A DNA stretch of 64,000 nt. It comes from Plotosus lineatus (lineage: Eukaryota > Chordata > Actinopteri > Siluriformes > Plotosidae). This document shows positions 1-11,189 of this stretch, piece after piece. The position numbers and the translations under genes were made by a program. The stretch lies in the NCBI GenBank assembly GCA_024760905.1, contig CM045729.1, forward strand, positions 10,446,080 through 10,510,079. The letters run 5' to 3'. The notes below the pieces were generated by a model. The model had not been told where the DNA came from and ran no database searches. It worked only from the letters and a program-made list of their open reading frames with translations. Position 1 is the stretch's first letter, and the number at the start of each line of letters is the position of its first letter.

Positions 1-1296
1 CAATTTGGCCAGCCACATATTCCCGCCGTCTACTACCGGCGGCAGTTTGTCCACTATGGCCTGTATGTCTCCCACCCCAAAAGGTTTATACTTCGGCCTC
101 ATGCCCGGTATGGTGGTCAAGGGAAACTGTGTGGTGTGCTCTGACCCTGTCAGGTGTTTTTTCTGTCTGAGTCGCTCAGACCGTCGAGGTACCGACTTTT
201 GTGCTAGTATTCCTTCCACCTTTCTGACCAACTCCAACGAAAGGTCTGCTGTCCTAATTAAGTCCTTGTCCAACATGTCTGCATACTCTTCTAAGTTGCC
301 CTCCAGCTCGTTCAACTCTGTCTGACCCTCGTCACTATTTTCCCCCTCTACTTCTTTGTCGCTCTCCCATATCCCACTTATCTTTAATGTCGCCTTCCCA
401 GGGGCATAAACCTTAGGTTCAGGTCTGGGAATTGGTCCTCTAGAGGCATTCCCCGGGAATTCATCCCTGACGTTACTGTCCGTCCCCCTACCTGCCAACC
501 TTCCCTCATGTTGTCCTCCGTCACCGCCTACCTGTCTCTTTATTTCAGCTCTAACTTGACGCGCGAATGGTTCAGGCTCGTTGTGTGGTGTATCCATGAC
601 TGTTCCCCTCTCTCGGTGGACGGTCGATGTGTGCGCATGATCGGGGGTGAATATATCTGCACATGGCGGGGATGGTGCATACGGGCGTGCACAAGTCTCA
701 CTGCCCTCAGTCTGTAGAGACCCTGAGGTGATATACAGAGTGGGATATACACTGTTAACGCTGGGTATCGGGGGTGCGTATGGTGGGGGGTGCGTAGGTT
801 CAGTGTCAGTGTCAGGTGCTGTTACCGCTCCTGTGACTTTCGGGGTTGTCTCCTTCAACTGGGAATGGTGATGATGAGTGACACTCTGCCAGCAGACCGC
901 AAGATCCGTCCACCCCTGTTGGGCGTTCTCCATCTCCTCTAACTTCTTTTTCAGCTTAGATCTAGACATTAGATCCACCTTCTCTCCCTGCTCTCTCACT
1001 TCTCTGACTTTTTCTGAGTATTCTCTAACCTTTTCCCATAACCAGGATCCCAAGTGGCCACTGTCCCCCAACTGTTTATTTTTAGACGTCACCAGCTCAT
1101 GCAGCTTTCATCTGGCTTCATCTACAACTTTATTTTTCTGCTTCAGTGTGCTCTTTAGCTCCACTGATTTCAAGGTGTTCTCAATCTTTGCATATAATGG
1201 CTTCAGGGGTTCATGACCTAGCCCCCGTTCATTTATTTCTTTATCAAATTCACCCTCCATATTTCTTAACTCAGAGGCCAGAGAGCGCGGGTACAC
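1..1296 (-). pseudogene. Endogenous retrovirus gag, 5' part, truncated by window edge
   Basis: One minus-strand frame is open from about 1326 (just after a TAA) down to base 1, apart from a single TGA at 1110-1108. The conceptual product is rich in charged and helical sequence near its start, then proline-rich, with a PPPY late-domain motif encoded at 789-778. PPPY motifs of this kind in Gag recruit NEDD4-type ubiquitin ligases for budding. Identification rests on position: it lies downstream of an LTR, a tRNA-Pro primer-binding site and a leader on the same strand. No ATG opens the frame. The first in-frame ATG is a dozen codons inside, so the true start is uncertain. Capsid, nucleocapsid, pol and env would lie beyond the left edge. 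The in-frame stop marks this copy as defective for Gag unless it is read through. Confidence 0.7.
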
Positions 1297-2292
1297 CCGT
1301 TCACTCTCCCGGATCGGGACTGTTTAGACGCTCACAGCCAGTCAGTCTGTCAGCACTAGGCTGAACGAATGACCCAATTAACCACGGCAGGCGGCTTGTG
1401 TTGTCACCATTAGGTTTCCACCGCACAGACAGATTATGTTAACACCGCTAGGTTTCCTCTGTCTGTTTCTCTGCCTGGTTAAGACACTGTCAAACGTCAG
1501 CGTCCCTCTCGACACCTCTGAATTTTATTCTTCCCACTTCCCACTTTCCCTCACACACAACACACGTTGCAACACAGTACATACATGAAATAGAAAATAA
1601 TACAATTAACATCACGCACGTGGCCACACAACACACACATAAAACAGAAAACACTACAATTAATATCACACTCTATTATTGTCTTTAATGCTTCCAATAC
1701 CTCAGCGTATTGGGGGCCTTTCTCCCAAATAATGCTTCCAACAACTCAGCGTGTTGGGGGCCTTTCACCCAAATAATGCTTTCAACGGCTAATCCGTTGA
1801 GGGCCTTTCACCCAATTACTAATGCTTCCAATACCTCAGCGTATTGGGGGCCTTTCACCCACATAGACGCATGCTTTCAACGGCTAATCCGTTGAGGGCC
1901 TTTCACCTGACTACGACGTACAGTTTTATATCGCACTGACGTGGTACTTTGGGGAGCCTTCAATCCCCCGAGACTCCAACCCAGCCATTACCACGGCCCC
2001 TCGTCAGAGACCGGGAGGGTACGCCACCTCCAAGGCGCGTCTATGTTTATTCTTAAATCTCTTATCTCTCTTAATTTACCTTTAAATCTTAAAATTAGGT
2101 TCTCATACAACTCTTTTAATTCTTTTCCTTCAAACTTCTGGAGAGGACACAGTTTTTTAGTTTGGTCAATATGCAGAGTTTGATTTAAACAGGTTCTGCT
2201 TACCTTTTAGTAGTTGCCGGCCTGTGTCCTTCTCCTTGGTTCGTGAGGAAAAAGTTTGGGTCGAATTTCCTCAACTCACGTTCCTCTACCAC
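1297..2292 (-). other. Long untranslated leader of the endogenous retrovirus
   Basis: About 1 kb separates the primer-binding site from the gag frame on the minus strand, which is long for a simple retrovirus. It has no long frame. A splice-donor-like AAG/GTAAGC lies with its GT at 2203-2202, where a retroviral major splice donor would be expected. The stretch 1687-1911 contains hairpin repeats, listed separately. Packaging and dimerisation signals normally sit in this region, but none can be named from sequence alone. Confidence 0.5.
1687..1911 (-). repeat. Five hairpin-forming tandem repeats in the retroviral leader
   Basis: Five units of about 41-46 bp share the plus-strand frame ATGCTTYCAA...TTGRGGGCCTTTCACCC. 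Between the constant CAA and TTG each unit holds a different but self-complementary core: TAC/GTA around a CTCAGC loop (units 1 and 4), CA/TG around the same loop (unit 2), and CGG/CCG around CTAAT (units 3 and 5). Each would fold as a 6-7 bp hairpin in RNA of either sense. The stems differ in sequence yet stay paired. Confidence 0.75.
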
Positions 2293-2310
2293 ATCCCGGA
2301 CGAGCCCCCA
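2293..2310 (-). other. Retroviral primer-binding site, tRNA-Pro type
   Basis: The minus strand reads TGGGGGCTCGTCCGGGAT, an exact 18-nt match to the tRNA-Pro primer-binding site used by gammaretroviruses and many endogenous retroviruses. It lies four bases inside the proposed LTR end, where minus-strand DNA synthesis would be primed. Confidence 0.9.
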
Positions 2311-2314
2311 AAAA

Positions 2315-2935
2315 TGTTGAGTCCGTTGAATGTGGAAGAAGACGACTGGAGACTGGTTTTGAGTTGAATATGACAAGCTTTATTGCGTCATTTGCAAAGG
2401 ACGGAGACCCAACAAACATGCATAAAAGACACGCTAGAAAAGGTCTGAGGTCTCACTCGCGGGTGTGTGCTTTTAAGGGCTTCAGAGCAGGTTCCTTCTT
2501 CCTAGTTTGTGACTGGGTCTACGCTGTCTTGTTGTCTCAACAGGATGCAATAAGTCTGGGCTCTATCCGGGTGCGTCACAACCCCCCCACACACACACAC
2601 CCCTTCACCGCTACACACATCTGTTTCACGCTGTCGCCTCCTGACCTCGAGGTGATCTGCAACTTAGGGCACCTCTGAACTAGATACTGTCGAGTCTGTT
2701 AAAAGTCACCCAGACCGCAGAAGGCTCAGGGTGTCGCAGGTGTGAAAACATGTGCTGTGTCACAGGTGTCTAAGCATGCACTTTTGTTTAAGAAAGCATT
2801 TTTACACTAGACATGAAGAATGCTCCCTTAAGCCTATTATTTGATTATTCTCAGCAAGCATTTAAGAATAGCAAAACACAGAGAAATAAATCACCATTAT
2901 ATAGTTATATAAATCAGTATTTGTACCAGAGTACA
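2315..2935 (-). mobile_element. 5' LTR of the endogenous retrovirus
   Basis: On the minus strand the segment begins TGT and ends ACA, just before the primer-binding site. It contains a polyadenylation signal AATAAA at 2384-2379 and a weak TATA-like TTAAAA near 2470, giving a plausible U3-R-U5 order. The inner end is well fixed by the primer-binding site. The outer end at 2935 is inferred only from the TG/CA rule, because the 3' LTR lies outside the window. Confidence 0.6.
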
Positions 2936-2958
2936 TGATAATATGGTGCACTTTTACA

Positions 2959-4062
2959 ATGTTAATCGAGAAGTACAGAGGAGGTCAGAAGGAGCTGCAT
3001 TGTGCCTTTGTGGATCTGGAGAAAGCATATGACAGGGTGCTGAGAGAAGAACTGTGGTATTGTATGAGGAAGTCTGGAGTGGCAGAGAAGTATGTTAGAG
3101 TGGTGCAGGACATGTATGAGAGATGTAAGACAGTGGTGAGGTGTGCTGTCGGTGTGACAGAAGAGTTCAAGGTGGAGGTGGGACTGCATCAAGGGTCAGC
3201 TCTCAACCCCTTCTTGTTTGCTATGGTGATGGAAAGGCTGACAGATGAGGTGAGACAAGAATCTCCATGGACTCTGATGTTTGCAGATGACATCGTGATC
3301 TGTAGTGAGAGCAGAGAACAAGTGGAGGAAAATATAGAGAGGTGGAGGTATGCCATGGAAAGGAGGGGAATGAAGGTTAGTCTCAGTAAGACAGAATACA
3401 TGTGTGTGAATGACAAGGACCCAAGAGGAACTTTGAGGTTACAGGGGGCAGAGATAAGGAAGGTGGAGGATTTTAAGTACTTATGCTCAACAATGCAGAG
3501 CAATGGAGAGTGTGGAAAAGAGGTGAAGAAGCGCGTGCAGGCAGGTTGGAATGGATGGAGAAAAGTGTCCGGTGTGGTGTGTGATAGGAGAGTATCGGCA
3601 AAAATGAAGGGAAAAGTGGACAAGACGGTGATGAGGCCAGCAATGTTGTATGGTTTAGAAACAGTGGCCCTGGGGAAAAGACAGGAGTCAGAGTTGGAGG
3701 TAGCTGAGATGAAAATGTTGAGGTTCTCTTTGGGAGTAACGAGGATGGATAGGATCAGAAACGAGTCCATCAGAAGGACAGCACATGTTAGATGTTTTGG
3801 AGACAAAGTCAGAGAGGCTAGATTGAGATGGTTTGGACATGTACAGAGGAGGGATAGTGAGTATGTTGGTAGTAGGATGCTGAGGCTGGAATTACCAGGC
3901 AAAAGGCCCAGAGGAAGACCAAAGAGAAGATTTATGGATGTGGTGAAGGCAGACATGAAGGTCGTTGGAGTAAGAGTAGAATATGCAGAGAAGGAGCGAT
4001 GGAGGCAGTTCATTTGCTGTGGCAACCCCTGAAGGGAACAGCCGAAAGAAAAAGGTCGTTGT
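2959..4062 (+). mobile_element. RTE-type LINE, 5'-truncated copy (copy 1)
   Basis: This is the 3' third of the RTE element seen full length at 21543-24695. One frame runs to the stop at 4030-4032 and covers the reverse transcriptase palm and C-terminus: [13 protein letters not shown] (first catalytic Asp), [16 protein letters not shown] (catalytic Asp pair) and the C-terminal RWFGHVQRR. Endonuclease and the RT N-terminus are missing, as expected of incomplete target-primed reverse transcription. It ends with the family 3' terminus (CCTGAAGGGAACAGCCGAAAG). It sits between the retroviral LTR and the 3' flank of TRIM copy A. Confidence 0.88.
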
Positions 4063-4652
4063 TTCATATTTTGGAGGAGATGGTGTGTGTGTGTGTGTGT
4101 GTCTGTGTGTGTGTGTACGTACATGTTGACAGAGTGAATTTCTCAGTAACACACTTTCTAAATTTCTGAACCACTCACTCCGACACTTGGTGAAGGTGAA
4201 GCTCACCATGAACATTTCGCAATGTAATATCCGATAGATGATTTATGTGTAATTTTCTTGATCATTTTAATCATTTTAATTCCATCCTGTAGTTTATTTG
4301 TTTGTGGAAGTCCTGAAAACAAAGGGTGTGGAAAACGGTGGTGGAGACATTTTACTTTTATATCACATGATTTTAGTTTAACAAATCTTTATTTCAACAG
4401 AACATTTCATTATTTTATATTATTTTGGGAACTCTGAATAAAGTTCTGTCAATATTTCCAGTTTTTATTTTAGTTTGATTTCACAGACGAAGTGAGATGG
4501 AATGACGTCATAAAACTTAAAAAAAAAAGGTTTTACAATGAAGTGTTCAGTGCATTTGTAAAACAAACATTCACAAAGAATAAACTTTATTCTTCAATGT
4601 TTCATTAATTCACTGAAAAAAACAAAAAACAGCTCCGACTGATCTGATTCGC
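4063..4652. other. 3' flank of TRIM copy A, duplicated beside copies B and C
   Basis: No gene is seen here. The sequence, including a (TG)n tract at 4082-4118, matches 37720-38299 and 54300-54898 by eye. It is therefore part of the unit duplicated with the TRIM genes. On the minus strand it would hold the 3' UTR, but I assign no specific poly(A) site. Confidence 0.6.
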
Positions 4653-5409
4653 TTACAGAGACTGAAGTGGGCGGAGCTTTAGAGGAGATTCTTCACCAAA
4701 AACCCAGAGGATTGGCAGTAATGTATCAGTGAATGTGTGTGTGAAAGTGTGGAGGTGTTTGTTCGTGAGCGGGTCGGAGAAGGACAGTTTTCCTCTGTCC
4801 CAGTCCAACTGGACTCTGATCCTCTGGAGTTTCTGTGATACTGAGAGGAGAGTCGCTGGCTGTGGTGTCGAAAATGTTGAATATTCACCATCATAATACC
4901 CCACATACCAGATTCCACTGCTGGAGGATATCTCCCCCTTCCTCTGAGCAGATTCTCTCATCACACCCAAAACCCACCCTGTACAGTCTCCAACATCAAC
5001 ATCCCAGCAATGAGTCCCTGAGTTAAAACCCTCAGAGCCCAGAATACAGGAATCATAATCATTAAATCTCTCTGGATTATCAGGAAGTTTCTGTCTCTCT
5101 TTCCTGAATCTCACACTGGTCAGATCATCAGATACAATGAGGTTAGGATGAGCGGTGTTGGGGTCCAGAGTTACAGGTACTGAAAACACACACAAACACA
5201 CACACACATAAGAGAAAATAGAAACTCTGTAAGAAACTCTGAAGCTTGAAGTCTCTGCTGCGCTCCGTTGGTTCCTCGGTGTCTCTGCTCAATACAAACA
5301 CTGAATGGAAAAAGTTTTTCTTGAATGAATGAGCCACAGGCTGATCTTCAACTTTCAAATTAAACTGTCGACTGCATCCCCGAGGAACCGAATTAAACAC
5401 GAACACTTT

Positions 5410-5410
<1 letters not shown>

Positions 5411-5448
<38 letters not shown>
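5411..5448. repeat. (ATA)n microsatellite
   Basis: Trinucleotide repeat in the last intron of TRIM copy A. A longer repeat lies at the matching position of copy B (45296-45390). Confidence 0.9.
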
Positions 5449-5449
<1 letters not shown>

Positions 5450-5603
5450 TCACTCAAATTCTCCCACTTTTTGAAATATAAAAAGTTTTGCTGCTTCGAG
5501 ACCACCTCACTGCTGATGCTGCTGCCCCTGCGACCTGAACCCAGATGAAGCAGATGATGATGATTATGATAACAATACATACATTTTTTACACAAGAGAG
5601 CTT

Positions 5604-5858
5604 TGAGAGATTTCCTTTCGGCTTTTTTCCTTTCTCAGGGGTCGCAATAGCCAATGATTTGCATGTTTGATTTGGTTCATAGGTTTTTACGTCGGATGCC
5701 CTTCCTGACACAACCCTTTTGCAAAGGACAGAAACACGCTGACGGCTTTGCAGCTCCTCTTTACGAAAGTCAGCAATGGTTTTTTTCCATGAACCTCTCA
5801 CCATGGGCAGTGAGAGACATGGCTGGCCTTTGAGAATCCAGTTAATGCACTGGGGACA
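5604..5858 (-). mobile_element. SINE with RTE-derived tail
   Basis: Reads from the 3' tail (CCTTTCGGCTTTTTTCC) through the body up to the region after the tRNA head. Its sequence and position match the SINE at 45563-45808 in TRIM copy B, so it was inserted before those genes duplicated. The tRNA-like head is missing or too diverged to see. Confidence 0.8.
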
Positions 5859-6049
5859 TTTTTACACCAATTGATTGAAATAAAATAAGGAAAAACCTCT
5901 CTGTTTTAGCTTCAAATAATTCGCAACAAAAAACTTATACGTTATTGAATGCACCACAGTGTACGCGAACCAAAGGATTTCTAAATAAAAGTTCAACTGG
6001 ATGAAATGATGTTGCATGAAAAGTAAACAGATTTATTATACGTAGAAGG

Positions 6050-6052
<3 letters not shown>

Positions 6053-6097
<45 letters not shown>
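6053..6097. repeat. (TTA)n microsatellite
   Basis: Simple repeat in the last intron of TRIM copy A. Confidence 0.9.
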
Positions 6098-6098
<1 letters not shown>

Positions 6099-7057
6099 AC
6101 AATCAAAATAAAAACAAAAGAACAATAATAGGATTTTAAATTTGTAATAGACAAATAAATGCTTCAAACTCCTTCAGTGCAGTTTATTGGAAAACAGAAA
6201 GCAGCTTAAGGAATTGAAATTAGAAATTGTGCGCACACACACATACACAAGATAGAATGAATGTGAAAAATTGGTACTTTCAGTAGCTTAGAATATTGTA
6301 CAGTGTCCTGCATCTTCTCGCAGACTCTGAACTTCAGGTTGCTCAGATGATTTGCCACATGGATCAGTGCTCCTGAAAGCTCCTCTGGATGCTGCAGTGT
6401 GCACTGGGCTCTGTAAACACATTTGGGAGTCAGTGCTGCTGTGGGTTTGAATTGAGAAACACAGAAAATGAGAGAGACAGGAAGAACATCACTCACCTTT
6501 TCACTGTGGCCTTTTAGTTCTGTAAAACATCAAAGTAAATGCCAGTGGATATGATTGACATTTTTACACCAATGAAATGTGGCGTTTCTGATGATGGAAA
6601 CAAGTTTTACTTTCTCACAGTATAAATACTGAATAAATGATCCTCACTTGTAAGAACGAGACGTCTTCAGCTCTCATCTCGTCTTCTGTGGCTCTGATTG
6701 TGTCTGAAAGAGATGAAATGTCTCTGCTCAGCTTCTCCATCCTCTCCTTCATCATCTGACTCTTCTGCTCCTCTTCCTCTCTCAGTGCAGTGATCCTGAC
6801 TGTCTCTTCATCTCGTAGAAACCGGTGAAGCTTCTCAAACTCCTCCTTAATCTGACGCTCTGTGTGTTGGGCCTGAATCTGCAGTGAAGAGGAAATCAAA
6901 TGAAATAGAATCCATTATGCAATGATGGAAAATATAATTATAATATCAAACCCATGCTGTTGTTTCTGACCTTTATATGCTCTGCAGTCTGACTCCAGTT
7001 CAGTTTACAGTCTTTAAAGATCTCCAGTTTCTCCTGTAGGGGCTTCAATGCCGTTTT

Positions 7058-7292
7058 GGATATGTACAGAGGAGGGATAGTGAGTATATTGGTAATAGGA
7101 TGCTGAGGCTGGAACTACCAGGCAAAAGGCCTAGAGGAAGACCAAAGAGACGATTCATGGATGTGGTGAAGGAGGACATGAAGGTCGTTGGTGTAAGAGA
7201 AGAAGATGCAAAGGACAGGGTGAGATGGAGGCAGATGATTCGCTGTGGCGACCCCTGAAGGGAAAAGCCGAAAGGAAAAGAAGAAGATATAT
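7058..7292 (+). mobile_element. RTE LINE 3'-end fragment (copy 2)
   Basis: Contains only the last ~200 bp of the RTE frame, from HVQRRDSEYI to the RCGDP stop, plus the 3' tail CCGAAAGGAAAAGAAG. Its left edge cuts directly into TRIM copy A exon 2. The insertion, or a deletion ending at it, removed the 5' part of that gene. Confidence 0.85.
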
Positions 7293-7299
7293 ATCTGCA

Positions 7300-7420
7300 C
7301 AGAGAGCCCTCACTGTCCACTGTTAATGGGAACCGAGATCCCCCGTAACCGCCGATTTCCCTGAAGTAGGATCGACCCCCCCCCCCCCCCCGACTGACGT
7401 ATACATCCATGTATATGTGT
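7300..7420. repeat. Unclassified 110-bp repeat, possibly a DNA-transposon end
   Basis: Nearly the same sequence recurs at 20968-21078, each time beside a TA-rich tract. The motif of a GGTTAATG box, GAGATCCCC, a CCGCCGATTTCC box and GAAGTAGGATCGAC resembles the ends of some Tigger/pogo-type transposons. That family call is from memory and is weak. This copy has a run of about 18 C. Confidence 0.4.
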
Positions 7421-7454
7421 ATAATATCAAGAAATACATTTTCAATTATATAAA

Positions 7455-7575
7455 TTCCATCTGTCCTTTATCACTCTGACTTGCTGCATGTCCTTCCCAT
7501 CTCTATTTCTTTGCTGTGCCAACTAGTATAAATCATTTTTTCCCTCCTTACTGTCCAGCCTAGCATACAAGTCAT
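7455..7575 (-). mobile_element. RTE LINE internal fragment
   Basis: Matches the RTE segment between endonuclease and RT (the [19 protein letters not shown] region), cut off at both sides and ending in a TA repeat. Confidence 0.75.
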
Positions 7576-7593
7576 TTTATATATATATATATA

Positions 7594-10500
7594 TTCTTCT
7601 TTTCCTTTCGGCTTTTCCCTTCAGGGGTCGCCACAGCGAATCATCTGCCTCCATCTCACCCTATCCTTTGCATCTTCTTCTCTTACACCAACGACCTTCA
7701 TGTCCTCCTTTACCACATCCATGAATCTTCTCTTTGGTCTTCCTCTAGGCCTTTTGCCTGGTAGTTCCAGCCTCAGCATCCTATTACGAATATACTCACT
7801 AACCCTCCTCTGTACATGTCCAAACCATCTCAATCTAGCCTCTCTGACTTTGTCTCCAAAACGTCTTACATGTGCTGTCCCTCTGACGTGCTCATTCCTA
7901 ATCCTATCCATCCTCGTTACTCCCAAAGAGAACCTCAACATTTTCATCTCTGCTACCTCCAACTCTGCCTCCTGTCTTTTCCCCAGGGCCACTGTTCCTA
8001 ACCCATACAGCATCGTTGGCCTCAACACCGTCTTGTACACTTTTCCTTTCATTTTTGCCGATACCCTGCTATCACACATCACACCGGACACTTTTCTCCA
8101 ACCATTCCAACCTGCCTGCACGCGCTTCTTGACCTCTTTTCCACACTCTCCATTGCTCTGGATTGTTGAGCCTAAGTACTTAAAATCCTCCACCTTTCTT
8201 ATCTCTGCTCCCTGTAATCTCACCGTTCCTCTTTGGTCCCTGGCATTCATGCACATGTATTCTGTCTTACTGAGGCTAATCTTCATTCCCCTCCTTTCCA
8301 GGGCATACCTCCACCTCTCTAGATTTTCCTCCACTTGTTCTCTGCTCTCACTACAGATTACAATGTCATCTGCAAACATCATAGTCCATGGGGAATCTTG
8401 TCTAACCTCGTCTGTCAGCCTGTCCATCACCATAGCGAACAAGAAGGGGCTGAGAGCTGACCCTTGATGCAGTCCCACCTCCACCTTGAACTCTTCTGTC
8501 ACACCGACAGCACACCTCACCACTGTCTTACATCTCTCATACATGTCCTGCACCACTCTAACATACTTCTCTGCCACTCCAGACTTCCTCATGCAATACC
8601 ACATTTCTTCTCTCGGCACCCTGTCATATGCTTTCTCCAGATCCACAAAGGCACAATGCAGCTCCGTCTGACCTTCTCTGTACTTCTCCATTAACATCCT
8701 CAAGGCAAACACTGCATCTGTGGTGCTCTTTCTGGGCATGAAACCAAACTGTTGTTCACAAATGCTGACTTCTGCCCTTAGTCTAGCTTCCACTATTCTT
8801 TCCCATAACTTCATCGTATGGCTCATCAACTTTATCCCTCTGTAGTTGCCACAACTCTGCACGTCTCCCTTGTTCTTAAAAATGGGCACCAGCACACTTC
8901 TCCTCCATTCCTCTGGCATCCTCTCACTCTCGAAGACCTTGTTAAATGTTCTTGTCAGAAAATCTACTGCTACCTCTCCTAGACACTTCCATACCTCCAC
9001 CGGTATGTCAGCAGGACCAACTGCCTTTCCATTCTTCATCCTCTTCAATGCCCTCCTCACTTCACCCTTACTAATCTTTGCTACTTCCTGGTCCTCAACA
9101 GTCACCTCTTCTACTCTTTTTTCTCTCTCATTTTCCTCATTCATCAGCTCTTCAAAGTACTCTTTCCATCTTCCCAGCACACTTCTGTCATCAGTCAATA
9201 CATTTCCCTCTCTGTCCTTTATCAATCTAACTTGCTGCACGTCCTTCCCATCTCTATTTCTCTGCTGTGCCAGCCTGTATAAATCATTTTCTCCCTCCTT
9301 ACTTTCCAACCGAGCATACAAGTCATCAAACGCGCTCTGTTTGGCCTTTGACACTGCTACCTTTGCCTTACGCTGTGTCTCCCTGTACTCCTGTTTACTC
9401 TCTTCGGTTTTGTCAATGTCCCACTTCTTCTTAGCTGATCTCTTCCTTTGTACACACTCCTGCACTTCCTCATTCCACCACCAAGTCTCCTTATCTACTT
9501 TCCTTCCAGATGACACACCAAGTATTCTCCTACCTGTCTCCCTGATCACATTCGCTGTAGTTGTCCAGTCATCTGGAAGCACTTCCTGACCACCCAAAGC
9601 CTGTTTCAACTCCTCCTTGAAGACAACCCGACACTCTTCCTTTTTCAACTTCCACCACTTTGTCTTCTGCTCTGCCTTTGCCTTCTTCACCTTCCTCACC
9701 ATCAGCATCATCCTGCACACCACCATCCTATGCTGTTTGGCAACACTCTCACCCGCTACTACTTTGCAGTCACTGACTTCCTTTAAATTACATCGCCTGC
9801 ACAAGATGTAGTCTACCTGTGTGCTCCTACCTCCACTTTTATAAGTCACCCTATGCTCCTCTCTCTTCTGGAAGAAAGTATTCACCACAGCCATTTCCAT
9901 CCTTTTGCAAAATCTACCAACATCTGTCCTTCTGCGTTCCTGTCCTGGATACCAAACCTACCCATCACTTCCTCGTCCCTCTGTTTCCTGCACCAACATG
10001 TCCATTGAAGTCTGCCCCAATGACCACTCTTTCACCTCTGGGGGTACTCTGCATCACTTCATCTAACTCCCTCCAGAATCTCTCCTTCTCTTCTCGCTCA
10101 CATCCTGTCTGTGGGGCATAAGCACTAACAACATTGACCATCACACCTTTAATTTCTAACTTGAGACTCATCACTCTGTCTGACACTCTTTTCACTTCTA
10201 GAACATTCCTGGCAAACTCCTCCTTCAAGATGACTCCGACTCCATTTCTCTTCCCATCCACACCGTGATAAAACAGCTTAAACCCTGCTCCTATGCTTCT
10301 AGCCTTGCGACCTTTCCACCTGGTCTCCTGAACACACAGTATGTCCACCTTCCTCCTCTGCATCATGTCAGCCAGCTCTCTACCTTTTCCTGTCATAGTT
10401 CCAATATTCAAAGTCCCTACTTTCAGTCCTAGACTCATGCCTTTCCTCTTCTTTCTCTGGCAACGGACACGCCTCCCACCTCTCCTTCTTCGACGTCTTC

Positions 10501-10742
10501 GACCAACAGTAGTCCAATTTCCATCAGCACCCTGTTGGTTGACGGCACTGATGGCGGTCGTTGTTAACCCGGGCCTCGACCGATCCGGTATGTCATTCTT
10601 TCTTGTGATTCGCATAGTTTATTTGGCATTTGTTTTACGCCGGATGCCCTTCCTGACGCAACCCTCTGCATTTATCCGGGCTTGGGACCGGCGTGAGGGA
10701 GAGACACTGGTTTGTGCCCCCCCTCACGGCTGCATTATTTTA
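7594..10742 (-). mobile_element. Full-length RTE-type LINE (copy 3)
   Basis: Encodes an apurinic-like endonuclease frame (10615-9965: [37 protein letters not shown]) followed by a 759-codon frame (9900-7621) with the rest of the endonuclease (VDYILCRR), a linker and the RT ([53 protein letters not shown]). Single-base losses break the frame at a G run (9974-9983) and an A run near 9904. The 5' end is AATGCAGCC and the 3' end CCGAAAGGAAAAG. TA-rich sequence of about 20 bp flanks both ends, consistent with a target-site duplication in a TA repeat. Near-identity by eye to 21543-24695 suggests recent movement. Such endonuclease frames are often mis-annotated as craniofacial development protein 2. 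Confidence 0.93.
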
Positions 10743-11189
10743 TATATATATATATATATACACACCTATATATAGGTGATCAAAATAGTCTTTTCCACTT
10801 TTTTTCCATTCGGAGTTTTAACTTGTGTAAATAGTCATTGTTATCCAGTGTTTCTGACAGCAGCGGGAGTGTGTGCTCGTGTAATTAGCTCATTAATATT
10901 GGAAATGTAAAACTATGAATCTGAGACTCGACCGAAACGTCTCAGCATCAAGAACAACAAACTTTCTAAGGCAGCCTCCAGAAAGACAGTTCAGGCTGCA
11001 CAAAAGGAAATAAGAAAATGCCATGCAAAAGCACTAAACACAAAGAAACATAAATTCAAGAAACTTATGTCATCTATAGCATGTCATGTGTATATTTTGT
11101 TTCCAGATTGTGTTTAAAGACAATGACCGTTGATAATAGTGTTGTGAGAAAGGACATATCTATACAACACAACATGAATGCAACAGATA
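10743..11189. other. TA repeat and unassigned AT-rich DNA
   Basis: A (TA)n tract at 10741-10760 is followed by about 430 bp in which I see no gene or known repeat. Confidence 0.6.

Larger units (their letters stand above)
4653..7057 (-). pseudogene. TRIM copy A: 5'-truncated TRIM35-like pseudogene
   Basis: Homologous to the intact copy B. Recognisable exons on the minus strand are: partial exon 2 (coiled coil) 7057-6971; exon 3 (coiled coil, 231 bp) 6878-6648; exon 4 (23 bp) 6519-6497; exon 5 (119 bp) 6410-6292; and the PRY-SPRY exon 5179-4653, whose frame is intact to a TAA. The RING/B-box exon and the start of exon 2 are absent, because an RTE fragment replaces them at about 7058. Exon 4 has TAA at 6516-6514 where copy B has TAC. 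The exon 5 donor GT is CT (6291-6290). With no RING it could not act as an E3 ligase. The SPRY exon has kept its frame, so transcription from elsewhere cannot be excluded, but a functional full-length TRIM is not encoded. Confidence 0.82.

Noticed and set aside
5..325. Plus-strand 106-codon frame at the left edge
   Set aside because: It lies opposite the retroviral gag frame and has no independent support.
1687..1911. CRISPR-like array of spaced repeats
   Set aside because: The units are contiguous hairpin repeats in a vertebrate retroviral leader, without unique spacers or cas genes.
2256..2678. Plus-strand 140-codon frame
   Set aside because: It crosses the primer-binding site and LTR in antisense and is a chance frame.
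7700..9589. Long plus-strand frames rich in Ser, Leu and Thr opposite the RTE
   Set aside because: They are the antisense of the RTE coding frame. The same shadows recur opposite every RTE copy (23815-24732, 32021-32557, 42757-43479, 55790-56407).
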